DNA of 64,000 bases from the NCBI GenBank assembly GCA_947359465.1, contig OX375872.1, positions 15,597,018-15,661,017 of the forward strand. The letters are read 5' to 3'. The stretch's first letter is position 1; every line of letters begins with the position of its first letter. Of the stretch, positions 33,641 through 46,659 are shown piece after piece. Source of the stretch: Metellina segmentata (taxonomy: Eukaryota; Arthropoda; Arachnida; Araneae; Tetragnathidae). The notes under the pieces were generated by a model. That model made no database searches. It saw only the letters and a program-made list of their open reading frames with translations, and was not told the DNA's origin. The position numbers and the translations under genes are program-made.

Positions 33641-35412
33641 TAAATGTTTCTTCTATTTGAAAGATTATTTTAAAAAGCGAAATTTAAGCTGAAGTGTTGT
33701 AAAGATATGGATTTTATTCAGGTTGTGAATAAATGTCCGTTGCTTTGCACTTTTAATGGCAGGTATCGATTGAATATCTGCACCCCATGAGGTTTGGAGC
33801 AGATTTCTAACTGTTGAGTTTTCTGAATTCATTATGAACATGTGTTAACTAGAGATATAAATCATGTTTTACCGTAAAAGACGAGGCAGAGTGTGGGTTA
33901 TATTCTGTACTGTTGACAGTTTCTATCAATTGTTAAATTTAAAATTTAGTTGTTCTTTGCAATCGAAGTTAATTCATTTGAACCTTAGGAACCTATATTA
34001 AATGAAAGGTTTTGTGTAAGGAAACTAAATTTATTTAATTACCTAATATATAAATTTTATCGCATTATATTAGGTTTAATATATGTGTGCTGAAAAAAAT
34101 TAATTTCTATAACTATTCAAAGACGCGATAGATTTTTATTTTCCCATTTTTCTAACTTATTCTGCTTGTGGGACTTTTAATTATCCTATCGTATTTTTTC
34201 TAAAGTTTTACTAAAGCTAACGCAATAATCAGTTTTAAATTTTGAAATAACTACAATTTTCTCGGAATTATCACTTTTTCTTTTATTTTCTCTTCTAATA
34301 AAATGAAGAAAATTTTAATATACGAGTATATTTTATCGTTAAATTGATTGAGTTGTTTGGCACAAACGCCATATTTGGCCAAACTGTGTCAATCACAAGA
34401 CAAACAACGTCAAGTAATGGTCATAGATATGCAATGAAAGTTGGGCACAAAAAGGAAAAATACACCCAAATAAGTATGAATTTCACATGCACCACCTACA
34501 ACTCTCAGACTAATACATTAGGACAAACTAAAGTGTTTCGTTTGAAATGTAAGGATAGAAGTATTATAATAATAACTTTTTTTCAATTGAATAATTAAAT
34601 TTGCTCGTTGTTTCTTCAAACAAAGCATAGATTAATTCGTAATTGTTCGATAAAGTACTTTCTTCATTGTTTTATTCTTAACATTTTCACAACTGATGTT
34701 TCAATATGGCTTTAAAAAACCAAAAAAGGAAAATAATCAAACTCTTAAAACTAAAGATCAAACTCTTAATAAATATTTTTACCAAATTACAATAGGTTGT
34801 TATACCAATGAAAAATATCAGCTACGATAGTTTTGATATTCAGAATGGTCTTAACTGTATAACAATTTAAGTTTCATTTGCAGGATAATGATATAATAAT
34901 TATTCGTTAAACATCAAGAACCTTTTTCTACTATACTTAAAAAAAATTGGTCAGAAAATTAACAGGTACTTCATTTTATAAGTAATTGTAAAATACTTTC
35001 TCTGTTGCTTCAATTTCTCACACTCTGCATCATCTGTACATAATTTTCCCCAGATGCTATTTTATTAGAATTGAGATCAAGCTAGCTTTGAAAATATATA
35101 GTTCGTAGCAGTTAGCAATAAATAGAAAATGTGTTTTCATGTATGTTAAGAATTTTAGAACTGCATTATTTTTTCTAGAATACATCGTAAATATGTTACG
35201 AGAATGTTGTGGTTACATTGTGTTTAAAAACTACTCATATAAAGATATGAAATATATCCATGTTTTAAAAGCTACCCACAGCAGGAATGCTGATGATGAT
35301 AACGTACTATCTGAACTGAATCGGCTATTCTACAATCCAAATAATGAGATATTCTTAATTTATGCATAAATACTTCAGCTTCTATCTGTCAATTCAACGG
35401 TTCACTGTTCTC
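33641..35412. other. No gene; one family D fragment
   Basis: Near 34370-34480 the plus strand reads ACAAGACAAACAACGTCAAG and AAGGAAAAATACACCC, matching family D. The 84-codon frame at 34344-34598 covers it. The 76-codon frame at 35139-35369 is unrecognised. Confidence 0.5.
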
Positions 35413-35637
35413 TTAACCCTCCAAGTGTTTCGATGAAATATCTCGTCCAACATCTGGTCAATTGTGGTGTGGACGAGACATCTCATCAAGACAAAATTGC
35501 CCTATTCCTTCAAGGGGAGTGTTCCATGTAGGAAAAAAAATGGCGCTGGTCTAGAACTGGTGACAATTTGGAACAGGTTTTTGCACCAGAAGCTGATGCA
35601 GTTTCTTCGATGCAAACTAAACCACCTAGAGGGTTAA
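35413..35637 (+). mobile_element. Family A, long variant (A2), TTAA on both sides
   Basis: TTAA (35413-35416), CCCTCCAAGTGTTTCGATGA at the left, ACCACCTAGAGGGTTAA at the right (TTAA 35634-35637). The A2 module is the best preserved copy: AAATTGCCCTATTCCTTCAA, GGTCTAGAACTGGTGACAAT and GGTTTTTGCACCAGAAG. Confidence 0.85.
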
Positions 35638-38465
35638 GATGTTCCGTAAACATAAAATGAAGCAATTGCTCTAAGTTTAATATACTTTGACGTATAAAAT
35701 GCTTACTTTAAAATAGAAGCAAGCCTATCTGGGTAGTTTCAATATTTTGTGACACAATGGTATCAGTATGTCTAGTTGTAGAATCTACTATAACCCAATT
35801 TAGTATGTCTCGTAGGCTTGCGCTTCGTATACTTTGTTTGAATTATGTGTTCAGCGATGTTTAGCTTTGTGTATTTATGTAGTAACAAGCTGTTTGCAAC
35901 TTTTCCAGCTTGCTTTAGCTAGCAGGTAAATTCTTACCGCAAAGTGAGACTGGTAATGCATAGCATTTTATCCGCGCTTTTGAATGCAGGGTATTGGAAA
36001 CCAACTTCAATTGTTTAAACTGTTTAGAAACATCATGAGCGTCCAAAAGATACATCTCGATTTGTAGTAATGAAATAATTTAGGTTCAACTTGCTTGCTC
36101 AACGGCTTGAATTCGAGTTGGTTATAGCCATCATCTTCCAAACAATACCTAAGGGATGAACTTGACAGAAAAGCCCTTTATAAGCATCAAATTGATGATA
36201 ATCATAAATGATGCAGTGTGACTTGACTAAATCCAATGAGTGTATCGAAGAAAATATTAAAACTAAATACGATTCATTCTATTGCTTTAAATTTGATTTT
36301 ATACCTGATACACTTGCTCAATAGAAGTAACTTATACGGTGGAGATGCTGTCATATATAGAGGCGGTTTTTTTCTGTCAGAAAATCATTATAATCTCTTC
36401 TCTCAAGTTAAAATTTTGAATCGCAATTTTATACCGTAGAAACACGTTAAGCGCACCCTTTATCTTTTGTAATACAGCCATTACTTAAATTACGCATCAA
36501 TCAAAATCTTTCATACAAAATTTTACTGTTCTGCTCTCAAAGTAAAAGATATCGAGGATCAAGTAACCTTGAAACAATCCCTTAAAAAAAGGTAAGCTGA
36601 TTGCATACCTCTTTAGCTGTTGCTGAAAAATTATTGATTGAACAATTGGGTATTTCTAATGATTGAATTTCAATGAAAAGGTCTTGTACTACCTTGTATT
36701 TTTATGGAGAAAGTTACAAAAGTTTTGAATTCTACCAGATTAAGATCACTGTTTACAATAAGTGAAAACTTTTCAAAAACATTGAATTTCTATTTACTGA
36801 CAAAATTTATTGATTATCGTGTATTGCAAAGCACATGAATATTTTTACGATGCCAAAAATCTATAACCATTAATCCTGTAAATTATTTTTGTTTGAAACC
36901 GTCTACATAAGTTTGGTTTTTCAGTCTCAATATCTAAGAAACATATTTTATAGTCAACAAGCAATTGCACTACAGGATAGGTATCACCAACAAATTATGT
37001 CGACGAAGATGTTTCTATTCTAGTTAAGCTGAAGACACCATAGAAAATTTCAAATTAAAATTATGAAAGTCTCTGATATGAAAAAATTTGCTATATTACA
37101 TATTTTCTTTTTTCGATTTCACTAAATTCTTCATTAACATGCGAGTGCAATTAAGACTTGCTATAACTATTGTCGTGAGAAAATTGACAGTTTATGATTG
37201 AAAATATATATTCTAACCAACTGTATTTCATAGCACAAATAAGTTTAAATGTCTTTTGATTCCTTTTCTTAAAAAAAACAAAAAACAATTTTATTGAAAC
37301 AAAATCATTTTTACTGACCTGAAAATTTATACGTGTATTTCATGTGCTTTGAACAGTTTATGTATGTTTAAAAAAAATTATTAACAGTGCTTTTAAGCCA
37401 GGTATTTACAAATTGTATATTCTAAAATTCTGAAAGTTTTCTAATACATTCGTAGGATGTTCAGAAAGTTGTAATGAAATATTAATTTTTGAGTGAATAA
37501 TTGTAAAACTAATTACCAAATAACACATAATGTTAGAATGAAAATTAAATTGCTAAATTATTGAACATTTCACTGCAGAAATACTAAGGGATGCAGTTTG
37601 TATGAGTAAAACTGTTTTGAACCTTCATGTTGATTTTTATAGTGTTAATTTTGCAAAAAGAAATGTATTATCCATGTTTGTATGACTTCAAGATTTATAT
37701 ATTCATTGTGAATATTTATTTCTGTAAATGATATTACCATTATGCAATTTTTAACCAGTTCATCCATCATGTTATGCACTTACAGTGATACAGAAAAATA
37801 TCACTGTTATTGTTAAGTAATTGTTTTCAAGTTTGATACTTATTATGCCAATTTAATTGTATTTCTTGTGACATACGATGAACATATCAAACAATATGAA
37901 GCGTTCAGACAGTATCTCTAAAATGTATAGAAAACATAGTTGATTTTTGAAAAGAAGTGGAAAGAAAGGAATTTTTGTTTCTCCCTCTGTATTTTCCCTT
38001 GACTTAGCAAAGAACTAGAGCTGAAATACTCTAGCTGAAAACTGTTTTGATCAATAACTGTAAATTTTTATGTAGTTACAATATTTTTGCTACCGAAATA
38101 ATGAGAAAGATTGACAAGAGCTTCTTTATATGTTCTTTGCCCAGTACAAGAGCTTGAGCTTAAGCACTCCATAAGTAATACCAGCTTTGGATATTTGTTC
38201 ATAGCTGCACACAAAGTATTTTTCAGTATTTACATTCTTATAATAAAGAGCACATTCTATCGACACATGTGGGTACGTTAAATTTCGATGGCAAAATAAA
38301 TTCCTCTTTTTACATAGTACAGTTCTCATTACTGCACCTGGAACGCTACGCGGGCTTTAATATACATTCAATTTCAATTTACCTATAATAAAAATTGCAC
38401 TTGCCATTGAAATTCCAACGGACGAGTTTCGAACTTGGAACAACTCGCATGTGTGCAAATCGATA
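35638..38465. other. No gene seen
   Basis: AT-rich, no repeat family recognised. Two 67-codon frames (36236-36439 plus, 38126-38329 minus) show no domain. Confidence 0.5.
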
Positions 38466-38469
38466 TTTC

Positions 38470-39700
38470 TTTTTGAGGTAGTCACTCCCCTTTTGGATGA
38501 GATTTAAGGTGTAAGAATTTTAAGATATGAATTTTTTAGGGTGAAAAAGTTGTTTTTGTCCTTGATTTGATACATTAAATGCAAAACTGCTTAATCAGTA
38601 CAAATTATACAAAAATACGTCTTGAGACATGCAAAAAAATCGTTAAATTCTTCGAAATCTTTATCTGTTCGGAGGAATTCTCATTTGCAATTTAATTTGT
38701 TGGGAATATTGTATTTAATAAGCACTAAAGTTAATTTATTTACGATTTTTCCATTTTTCAATTTAATCCTTTAAAAAATTTAGAGTTGTACACAAAACTA
38801 GAAATATGAACCACGGGTTTACTCCCTGTTTGAATATCTAAGCTGTAAGAGTCGCTCGAAACAAATGAAATTCATTATCTCATTTTTGAATTCAATTCAC
38901 GAGACTTCAGGGTGATACAAAAATAGAAATAGAAATTGCTGGTATAATTCCTTTTAAAGATCATATTTAACCTGAAATAATTTTTAAAGATTAAATAGCG
39001 AGTATTGTATTTCAAAAAACTGAAATTCAATTCTTTTATGAATCCTTCATTTTTCAATTCAATTGAATTCAAGAAAATCCTCAGGGCGGTACACATAATT
39101 AGAAATAGATATCACGGGTTTATATATACTCTCTTTTTGAATGTAATATATAAGCTGTAATCATCAGCCCAAATCAAATTCTCAATCATTTTTTAATGAG
39201 ACTACGAGTATTATATTTCGAAAAAACACTGAAATTGAATTTATTTACTATTTTTTCACTTTTGAGTTCAATTCCCGTAAATTTTTTTAAGGTGGTACAC
39301 AAAACTAGAAATAGATTTCAAAGTTTTACTCCTTTTTGGGATCATATTTAAAGTGTAAAAATTTTAAAAATTCAATGGCGAATATTGTATTTTAAAAAAC
39401 TGAAATTAAATTCGTTTACAATTCCGCTATTTTTAAATTTAATTCATGAAAGATTTTAGGTCTAGAAATAGATATCACAGGTTACTCCCTTTTGGGATGG
39501 TATTTAAGCTGTAAGAATTTTAAAAATGAAATTGTTAATATTCTTTTTCGAAAACACGGAAATTCAATTTATTTACGATTCCCCCATTTTCAATTCAATT
39601 CAAGAGAGACTCCAGAACTAGAAATAGACCACAGGTTTACTCCCTTTAAGAATGATATTTCATCTAAGAATTTTAAGAAGTAGTTTTACGTTAAAAATGT
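38470..39700. repeat. Degenerate tandem array, about 150-200 bp period
   Basis: Units share GTACACAAAACTAGAAATAG, TCACGGGTTTACTCCCTTTT, GATCATATTTAAGCTGTAAG, TGAAATTCAATTTATTTACG and ATTTTTCAATTCAATTCA. The GGTTTACTCC core lies near 38478, 38815, 38939, 39115, 39322, 39480 and 39630. Frames of 63-76 codons here are array sequence. Confidence 0.7.
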
Positions 39701-40986
39701 TCTTTATCATTTATTTGATGCATTAATTGCAAAATAGTATTGAGTAGAAACTATACAAAAACAAGCATTGAATTCTACAGAAGAATTGTTAAATTTTTCC
39801 AAATCATTACCTGTTCGGCGGATATTGTAATTAAAAACAATGGAACTAATTTCTACAATATTCCTCAGTTTTTCAATTCAATTCATGTCAGTAATATATA
39901 TCAGAAGTTTGATTCAAATCTTTTATGTTTTAAAAGGGAAAATGTATTGATTTTAAATATTGGCAATTAATGCTTATAGGAAGACACAAGATATTTATGC
40001 ATAATTCATTTTCCATTACATGACTATAAGTTTTCGTAAGCTTTCTAGAAAAAGCCATTCATCTGATATTTTTTTTACCATTTATATATACGAATAAATT
40101 ATTAAACGCGTTTTATGATAAATTACTATAAACATCTCTAATCTACAAAAATCTTATGAAACATATTTCCTGACTTTGCGAAAGAAAACATCTATAATAT
40201 GCTGTATCACGAATATTTTTCGCGAGATTTATAACCAATTTGTACACACAATATCATATTTTTCTATCGAAAAAACTTTTTGAACACAAAATTCGAACAT
40301 TTTGTTGCGGGAGTGACTATTTAACACCAAATTTGTAAGTATTTAAATCAACAATTTCTTTCACCATTGTAAAGTCTGACACTGAATTTAAGTCAAACAC
40401 TTTCAGAATTGACGTCTACATTCTGATGTATTAGAATGTAGTAGAACCCCAAACTTTGAAGCTAATATTTAGCTCGTGCGTGCTTATTAGTATTTGTGGC
40501 TAATGTGAATGGTCTAGACGCTTCAGTTTGATGTCAATGCAGTAATAAAATGAAATTATACGATGCTTTGTAGAAACAGTGTTTAGCATAGTTTACTTTA
40601 CTTTGCTATGAACAGGACCTGGGTATTTTCAAAGTATTTCAACTTTCAGTTGAAAGGTTGATGTTGATCAGTTTAAGGTTCCACTGGACCAAAGGAAGGA
40701 GATCGTAATTTATATTACAGTCAAAATGCTTGTTTTAGCAAAACTTTGTTGTGGCCAAAATGTCTTGGTCGTCATGTGCCTCATTTGTACACTGTGATGT
40801 GTGACTAATGTTGTTATACCTGTTTTTTGTGAATGGGATAAATTGGGAGGGGTGAATAAAAAAATCCTGTTTGTAAATAAAAAAAATTGTAAAATGTAAT
40901 TATGTGTCTGTTTTACTTTGTGTGTCTATTTCTTTTGGATTTCGAAATGGCAAGCTTTGAACCATGTTATTCTGGTAAAATCCCAG
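39701..40986. other. No gene seen
   Basis: Nothing recognised. Confidence 0.5.
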
Positions 40987-41083
40987 TTAATCCTCATGGT
41001 CGTTGTCTTGAAGAGGCATCCCGTTTAGCAAAACTGACCAGTTCTTGATGAACGAGACATCTTGTCGAAACTTAGAGGGTTAA
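40987..41083 (-). mobile_element. Short family A element, TTAA on both sides
   Basis: TTAA at 40987-40990 and 41080-41083. Left TCCTCATGGTCGTTGTC, right GTCGAAACTTAGAGGGTTAA. One unit of AAAACTGACCAGTTCTTGAT. Total 97 bp with flanks. Confidence 0.75.
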
Positions 41084-42879
41084 CTACCAATCTGGCTGCT
41101 TCAGGGTCAAAGCAAAATTGAAAATTAGAAATAACTTCTAAATATATAATATATAAATCCATAAAATGAAATTAAGGTATAAAACATTGGTATGTTTCTT
41201 CACCTGCCTTCGGCAATGAAATGCAACAAATCTTATGAATATCATGTGAGGTAACTACCACAAACTTATTTGTTTTCGTTCAAAATTTAAAACTTCAAAA
41301 TCAGGAAATCGATCAACTAAGCACTTTGCTTTTAAAGATAAAATAAATTTAATTTTTTGAAAATATTGTAAATATAAATTTCATTTTTTATGCTAAAACA
41401 TCTCAAATCTATTAGTTGCCAAAGTGGACTAATAGACTAAAATATCACCTGCTGTGTAACACGTGATGGCACATTACACAGTATACTTAAGAATTAAAGA
41501 TTCTGATTCGAAATTATAGTTGAAATTATAATTAATGGTTTTCTTTTAGTTTCTCCGCGTATATTTCAGGTATTTCATGTAAATATAAAAGCCAAAAAGA
41601 TTGTCTGGTAATTTCACTCTACAAAATGTAAAATATGTTATTAGCAATATTAAGTTTACGCAATTAACGTTAATAACTTGCTAAACATTATAATTCAAAA
41701 TTATAGCTCAAATTGTGACTAATGATCTTTTATAGTTTATTAGCGAATATTTCCTGCACAGTATGAAAATAAAAATTTGTCTGGTAAAAATTAAAGTCAA
41801 ATAAAAAATATGTTTCTCTTTTTTTTTATGTCTGATACCTTGATTTTTAGTCTTGAAAACGTTAAAACAATAAATTCATATTACACAATTAAATCTTGCA
41901 ATACGTTTACAGCATAAAGATGTAAGAAAACAGATTATCGAAATAAAGTATTTATTTTACAGAAGCTACAAGATAAGAGCTACAAAAAAAATTATGCATT
42001 TAGTCGGAGAGAGCAATAAAGTAAATATTACACAGTATATAATTCATTTTAGCTCAGATTAATTTAGAAAGATTAACTAAAGAATTAAAAATATGTAGCT
42101 TTTATACTTTTTTTTTGGTAACTAGGATTAATATAAATTATTTCTGCGGTTTACAATATCATTTCTTACTATAGATTTCTCAAAATAAGCTAAAATAACT
42201 AATTCAAAAAGTGCAAGATGAAAATAAGATCAGAAAAATTATAAAATTAGACATTTCCTGCACAAAAATCCTGATTAATCGCAGTTTTCATTCATGCAAT
42301 TTAAGCTCTGAAACTTTAGAGTAAAATAAATATTAAAACATAATCCTCTTAAAGATATGTATGTGTACACAAGGTTTATTTTCGTTTAAATCAATTATCA
42401 GTTAATTATATTTATTATTTCAGCTATAGGAAAATTAGCAAAATGCTTATTAAAAAACAATATCCTATTGTGAAATGATTGTAGAGAAATAAATTATCAA
42501 TTCAGATATGGAGAGAGAAATAAATTACAAACAAACTAGCAAACTTACCCGAATTTCGAAAAAATTGGAAAAAATTCATTGAAAAGTGATCAGGGGATGC
42601 ATCACTTCTTTTTCACGGAAAATTTTTGTACGGAAAATAATTTTTCGCACCGCTCTTTTAACAATTTTTTATCTTACAATTTACTTTGGACGAAATATGT
42701 ATACATTATTATATGAATCCATTTAACATACATTCGTTGGCTTCCTGGTGAAAACAAAACAACAAAGGATACTAAGTTAATATGATACTTATATGATGGC
42801 CTTTTTTTCATGAAAGAGAAGTGATCATTCTGCTCCCTTTTTCAGTCAGTGTTTTTTCCTCTTGACTAATACACTTTCT
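41084..42879. other. No gene seen
   Basis: AT-rich sequence, no recognisable feature. Confidence 0.5.
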
Positions 42880-43280
42880 CTTAACCAACAACATATGTTG
42901 GTAAAGCAGACTAATAATAATATCCGTCGTAGATAAGAGAAGACCTTAACGCTTGGAAATATCTTTCTCTTTCACACTGTAGCAATAACATATGTTGTTG
43001 ATAAGAGAAAGTTGATTATACGTCTGGAATGGGTGTCAAACAATAACATTCTTTTTTTGAGAAAGCAATGCTAGTTATACGTATGAAATTCTTTCGAACA
43101 CTGACAATAGCGTCCATTGCTGAAAAGATAAGTAAAATGATGAGATCAAATTCTATGGAACACACAATAGCATCAGTTAGAGACAAGTGAAGGGTAATTT
43201 TACACTTGAAATTATCACAAACTAATAATCAAATCGGCTGTTGATAAGAGAAGACTAAATTATACATTCAGAATTATTCC
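42880..43280. repeat. Degenerate tandem array, about 62 bp period
   Basis: About six units built from TTGATAAGAGAAAG, TTATACGTCTGGAAT, TCTTTCAAACACTG and AATAACATATGTTG. The GATAAGAGAAG core lies near 42932, 43000, 43060, 43120, 43180 and 43245. Confidence 0.6.
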
Positions 43281-43622
43281 ATAGACCCACTGTATTGGGA
43301 AGTCTATCCAATGTAACCCGTGAGAACAAACACAGGTATCACGCCCAACATTCTCAGAATTTCGGTTATATTTGATTATTATTTAATTTAATATTTATAA
43401 TAGGATCTCATCCTTAATCACTACTCCATTAGTCTGTTGAAACTCCTATTTCATGCCACTAATTGCAATAACAGTTTCTATACACCCCATCCACATATTA
43501 TTATATTAATGTTCAATTAACATATTAGCCGTCGTCAGTCATGCTATAAGCTTTTCTCTTGCAATAAGAGCCTCATTTGTTTGTAATTGATACTAGAGAC
43601 GCAGTCTCACGGACATTTAGAA
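43281..43622. other. No gene seen
   Basis: Nothing recognised. Confidence 0.5.
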
Positions 43623-43743
43623 TATTCCCTCCGAGTGGTTGTCTGGACGAGATATCTCGTTATTACCATATTCAACTCGATCTTGATGGACGAGATATCA
43701 CATCAATAATATGTGATATCGGTGAAACCATTTGAAGGGTTAA
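43623..43743 (+). mobile_element. Short family A element
   Basis: TATT then CCCTCCGAGTGGTTGTC at the left; GAAACCATTTGAAGGGTTAA at the right (TTAA 43740-43743). Holds a palindrome copy one base off (GACGAGATATCTCGTT) and TTGATGGACGAGATATCA. Confidence 0.75.
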
Positions 43744-43899
43744 TTAGTTATTCTAGTTTTCGTTCAGAAAACAATTGAAATGTCATTTACCTTTAAAACT
43801 ATGCTCTTGAATCCGTGTTAATCTAGTGGGAATTTCAAACTACCACTAGAGTTATTATTTACATTTTCATTTCACCTCTGTTTTATATTTCTCGGTCTT

Positions 43900-44600
43900 T
43901 CAGACAAAAAGCTCCAAACACTAAACAGACCATGTCAAGTATATAGACGAACACACATAAAAAAAGTTTTACTGACATGGAAAAAATATTTCTAGAAAAT
44001 GAATTGGCAAACTACATGAAATGAAAGGCTCATTCCTATATTAAGAGTTTCTGACTAGTACTTATTGTCTGAGGGGGATGTCCATGTGTATTCTTTCGAT
44101 TATGCATTCTTCTAGAGGTTAAATCACTTCAAAATACATGAAAAATTGGTTACTCGATTACGTTCTATGGCCCAAGGGCTTATTTAGTCAAGTTGCACAA
44201 CCACAAAACAGACAGCATCAATAAATGGACCTATACATCTAAACAAAGTGTTATTGACACAGAAGAGATAAATACACCAAGAGTAAGATACCTAATTACT
44301 TTAAATAAAGTCTCATCTGTCTTCTGATAAATCCTAGCGTTTGAATGATCGAAAATTGTGAGAGTTTTGGACAATGGCTTAATGTCTCCGGTTGTCAATC
44401 TGTATTCTTTCGATCATGCAATCTTCAAGAAGTTAAATAATTTCAAATTACATGAAAATTTGGTTGATTGTGTTTAATTGCGTAAGGGGCCATATTTGGA
44501 CAACCACAAAACAATGTGTAGTAAATGGGAATACACAGGCACAAAGAAAGTGTTACCGATCCTGAAGAGAGAAATACACCCATAGAAACAAACTATCAGA
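43900..44600 (+). repeat. Family D tandem array, about 300 bp period
   Basis: Three units near 43905, 44200 and 44500 share ACCACAAAACAGACAGCATC-like, AATGGACCTATACA, CAAAGTGTTATTGACA and AGAAGAGATAAATACACC blocks, then TTTCGATCATGCAATCTTC. Confidence 0.6.
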
Positions 44601-45184
44601 ATGCGCGAAAAGAAATGTTCATTCATCGAATATATTTTAAAGTTTGCTTGTTTCGATAGAAATAATCCATTTTACGTTGATTCACTACAAATAAGCAGCT
44701 ATTTGATTACTTAATTCAGGCTGAAAAATAAATAAAAATGTGGTAGGAACACTTGCATCGGTCTAGAAGATACAAAAATCTACCTGTCGTAGTCTAAAAT
44801 TCTGATTTTGCTATTTCATATTTTTTTAGTTCTTGAAACTAGAACTATCATTTTATAACATCGAGAAAATGCAAAAAGTATGAAAGATGGTCACAAATTT
44901 GGTTTGCAACGATATTAAACATCCGTCATTTCATATTAGCATTTAAATTCTTCAAATATCTTCATCAACAGCCTTTTGTCGTCATTGTAAACTTCAATAT
45001 GGTTTTTTACATGCTTAAAGCTTATAATCTTAGCCTTAAAAAGTTGTATACCCAACCCTATTGTTAATTGTTTCGGCTCATTAGTAAAACTGACAGGATC
45101 GCGATCACCTTATTGCAAAAAAACTGCAAATTTGTTGAAATATCTCGACAGTAGCAAAATTAGTCAGAAAATATCAATAAAATA
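44601..45184. other. No gene; possible relic of family A
   Basis: Near 45050-45180, TTTCGGCTCATTAGTAAAAC, TGACAGGATC and GAAATATCTCGACAGTAGC resemble very diverged family A units. Nothing else recognised. Confidence 0.4.
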
Positions 45185-45642
45185 TTTCAAAGGTTTTGTT
45201 CTAAGGAAAGAACAATAGAATCTTCCAAAGGATTTTATTCTATAAAAAATAACAATAGAATCTTTCAAAGGATTCTATCGCATATAAATTAGCATAACGT
45301 TAGCATAGAACGTTTACAAAGAAGTTTGCTCTGAGAAAAGGAGCAATAAATCATATTTAAAAAGGATTCTGTTCTACAGAATGGGTCAATTTATCTTTCC
45401 AGACAGTTATATTTTAAGGAAAGGAGTAATATAATCTGCCCAAAAGATTCTATTCTAAGGAAAAGCAATAAAGTATTTCCAAAAGATTCCAATTTATCCA
45501 TTCCAAGGATGCTATTCTATGGAAATGACTAATATAGGATGTATTGTATTGACTAATTGACATGTTTTTTTGTCATTCGTTTAGTTGTGAAGTAAAAAGA
45601 ATGCTACACTACTCAGAAATCTCTCATCACTTAGAGAGTTAA
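45185..45642 (-). mobile_element. Family B element, reverse orientation
   Basis: The 40 bp units appear reversed (AATAGAATCTTTCAAAGGAT, AAGGAAAGGAGTAATATAAT). The terminus at the right, read on the minus strand, is TTAACTCTCTAAGTGATGAG, then TCTGAGTAGTGTAGC (TTAA 45639-45642). The other terminal module is missing. Confidence 0.7.
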
Positions 45643-46156
45643 AAGTATATCAATACATAATATTACATTATTGTTTACATGTACGAAAAAATTCATATAC
45701 ATGACAGTGCAAATACTCGAAAATAACCATAAAACAAAGCACAGTAAAAATATAAGCACAAAATACACGACAAAGACATGTCCAAGAAATGAAACATACA
45801 AACAATAACTATCAAATCATAAATGTTTATTTTTTGTACTATATTATAGGCTCTTAAAATATGTTAGAAAATAAAAACAACAATGTTACACAACACTTAA
45901 ATAGATGCAATAATGTTGATAGGCATATTTTGTAACGAAAAATTCACTGAAACGATTCAATTGTTAGTGCAATTAATTATATTAATATTTAATATTTTAT
46001 TAATAAACATTTAAAGAGTCTTAAAAAGTTTTTTTTCATAAAAATCTTTTTAAAAAAATTATATTTTATAATTATATGTGAAGCATGGTGGTACTATTGG
46101 CTATGATATTTACTAATTGGCGCTTTTTTGAAAATATGGGGCAGGTAGTCCACGTT
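45643..46156. other. No gene seen
   Basis: AT-rich, nothing recognised. Confidence 0.5.
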
Positions 46157-46325
46157 CACATGAGGCGTTTCAACGCGTGTTTGGCCAGGATAGCGAGATC
46201 CCGCTTTCCGTAAGCATTAAATTATGTTTTTTTTTATTCCTTTAATTCAAGTTTCTATCTTTGCGATCGTTGAAGTGTGGGACCCTGAAGGCCTCGCCAA
46301 ACGCGCGTTAGCCTCGCCTCATGTG
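46157..46325. mobile_element. 169 bp MITE with GC-rich inverted termini
   Basis: The left arm CACATGAGGCG...CAACGCGTGTTTGGCCAGG matches the reverse complement of the right arm CACATGAGGCG...TAACGCGCGTTTGGCGAGG over about 35 bases. GC-rich ends enclose an AT-rich core. Target duplication not clear. Confidence 0.65.
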
Positions 46326-46659
46326 TATTTATTTTAAATTTATGTAATCAAAATGATGATTTTTTATCAACATTAATGTTTTATGCATAGTGTTATAAAT
46401 AAGCATGTTTACCTCTTTTTAATCATTCAAAGTAAACATTAACCCGTCATAGGTTACTCTTGTTCTAATAAAAAATAGAGGACTGATAATTTATTTAAAG
46501 TTTAATATCCATAATTTTGTTTTATATTATTAAAGGCTTCGATTTAAATTTAATTTACGTGTTCGAGTTTTTTCAGTTAAAGTCAAATATGCTTTTTTGC
46601 CAGATGTATCAAGCTAGACAGTCAAAAAGTTGTAAATTTATAACGATAGTATTTCTCTT
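46326..46659. other. No gene seen
   Basis: Nothing recognised. Confidence 0.5.
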
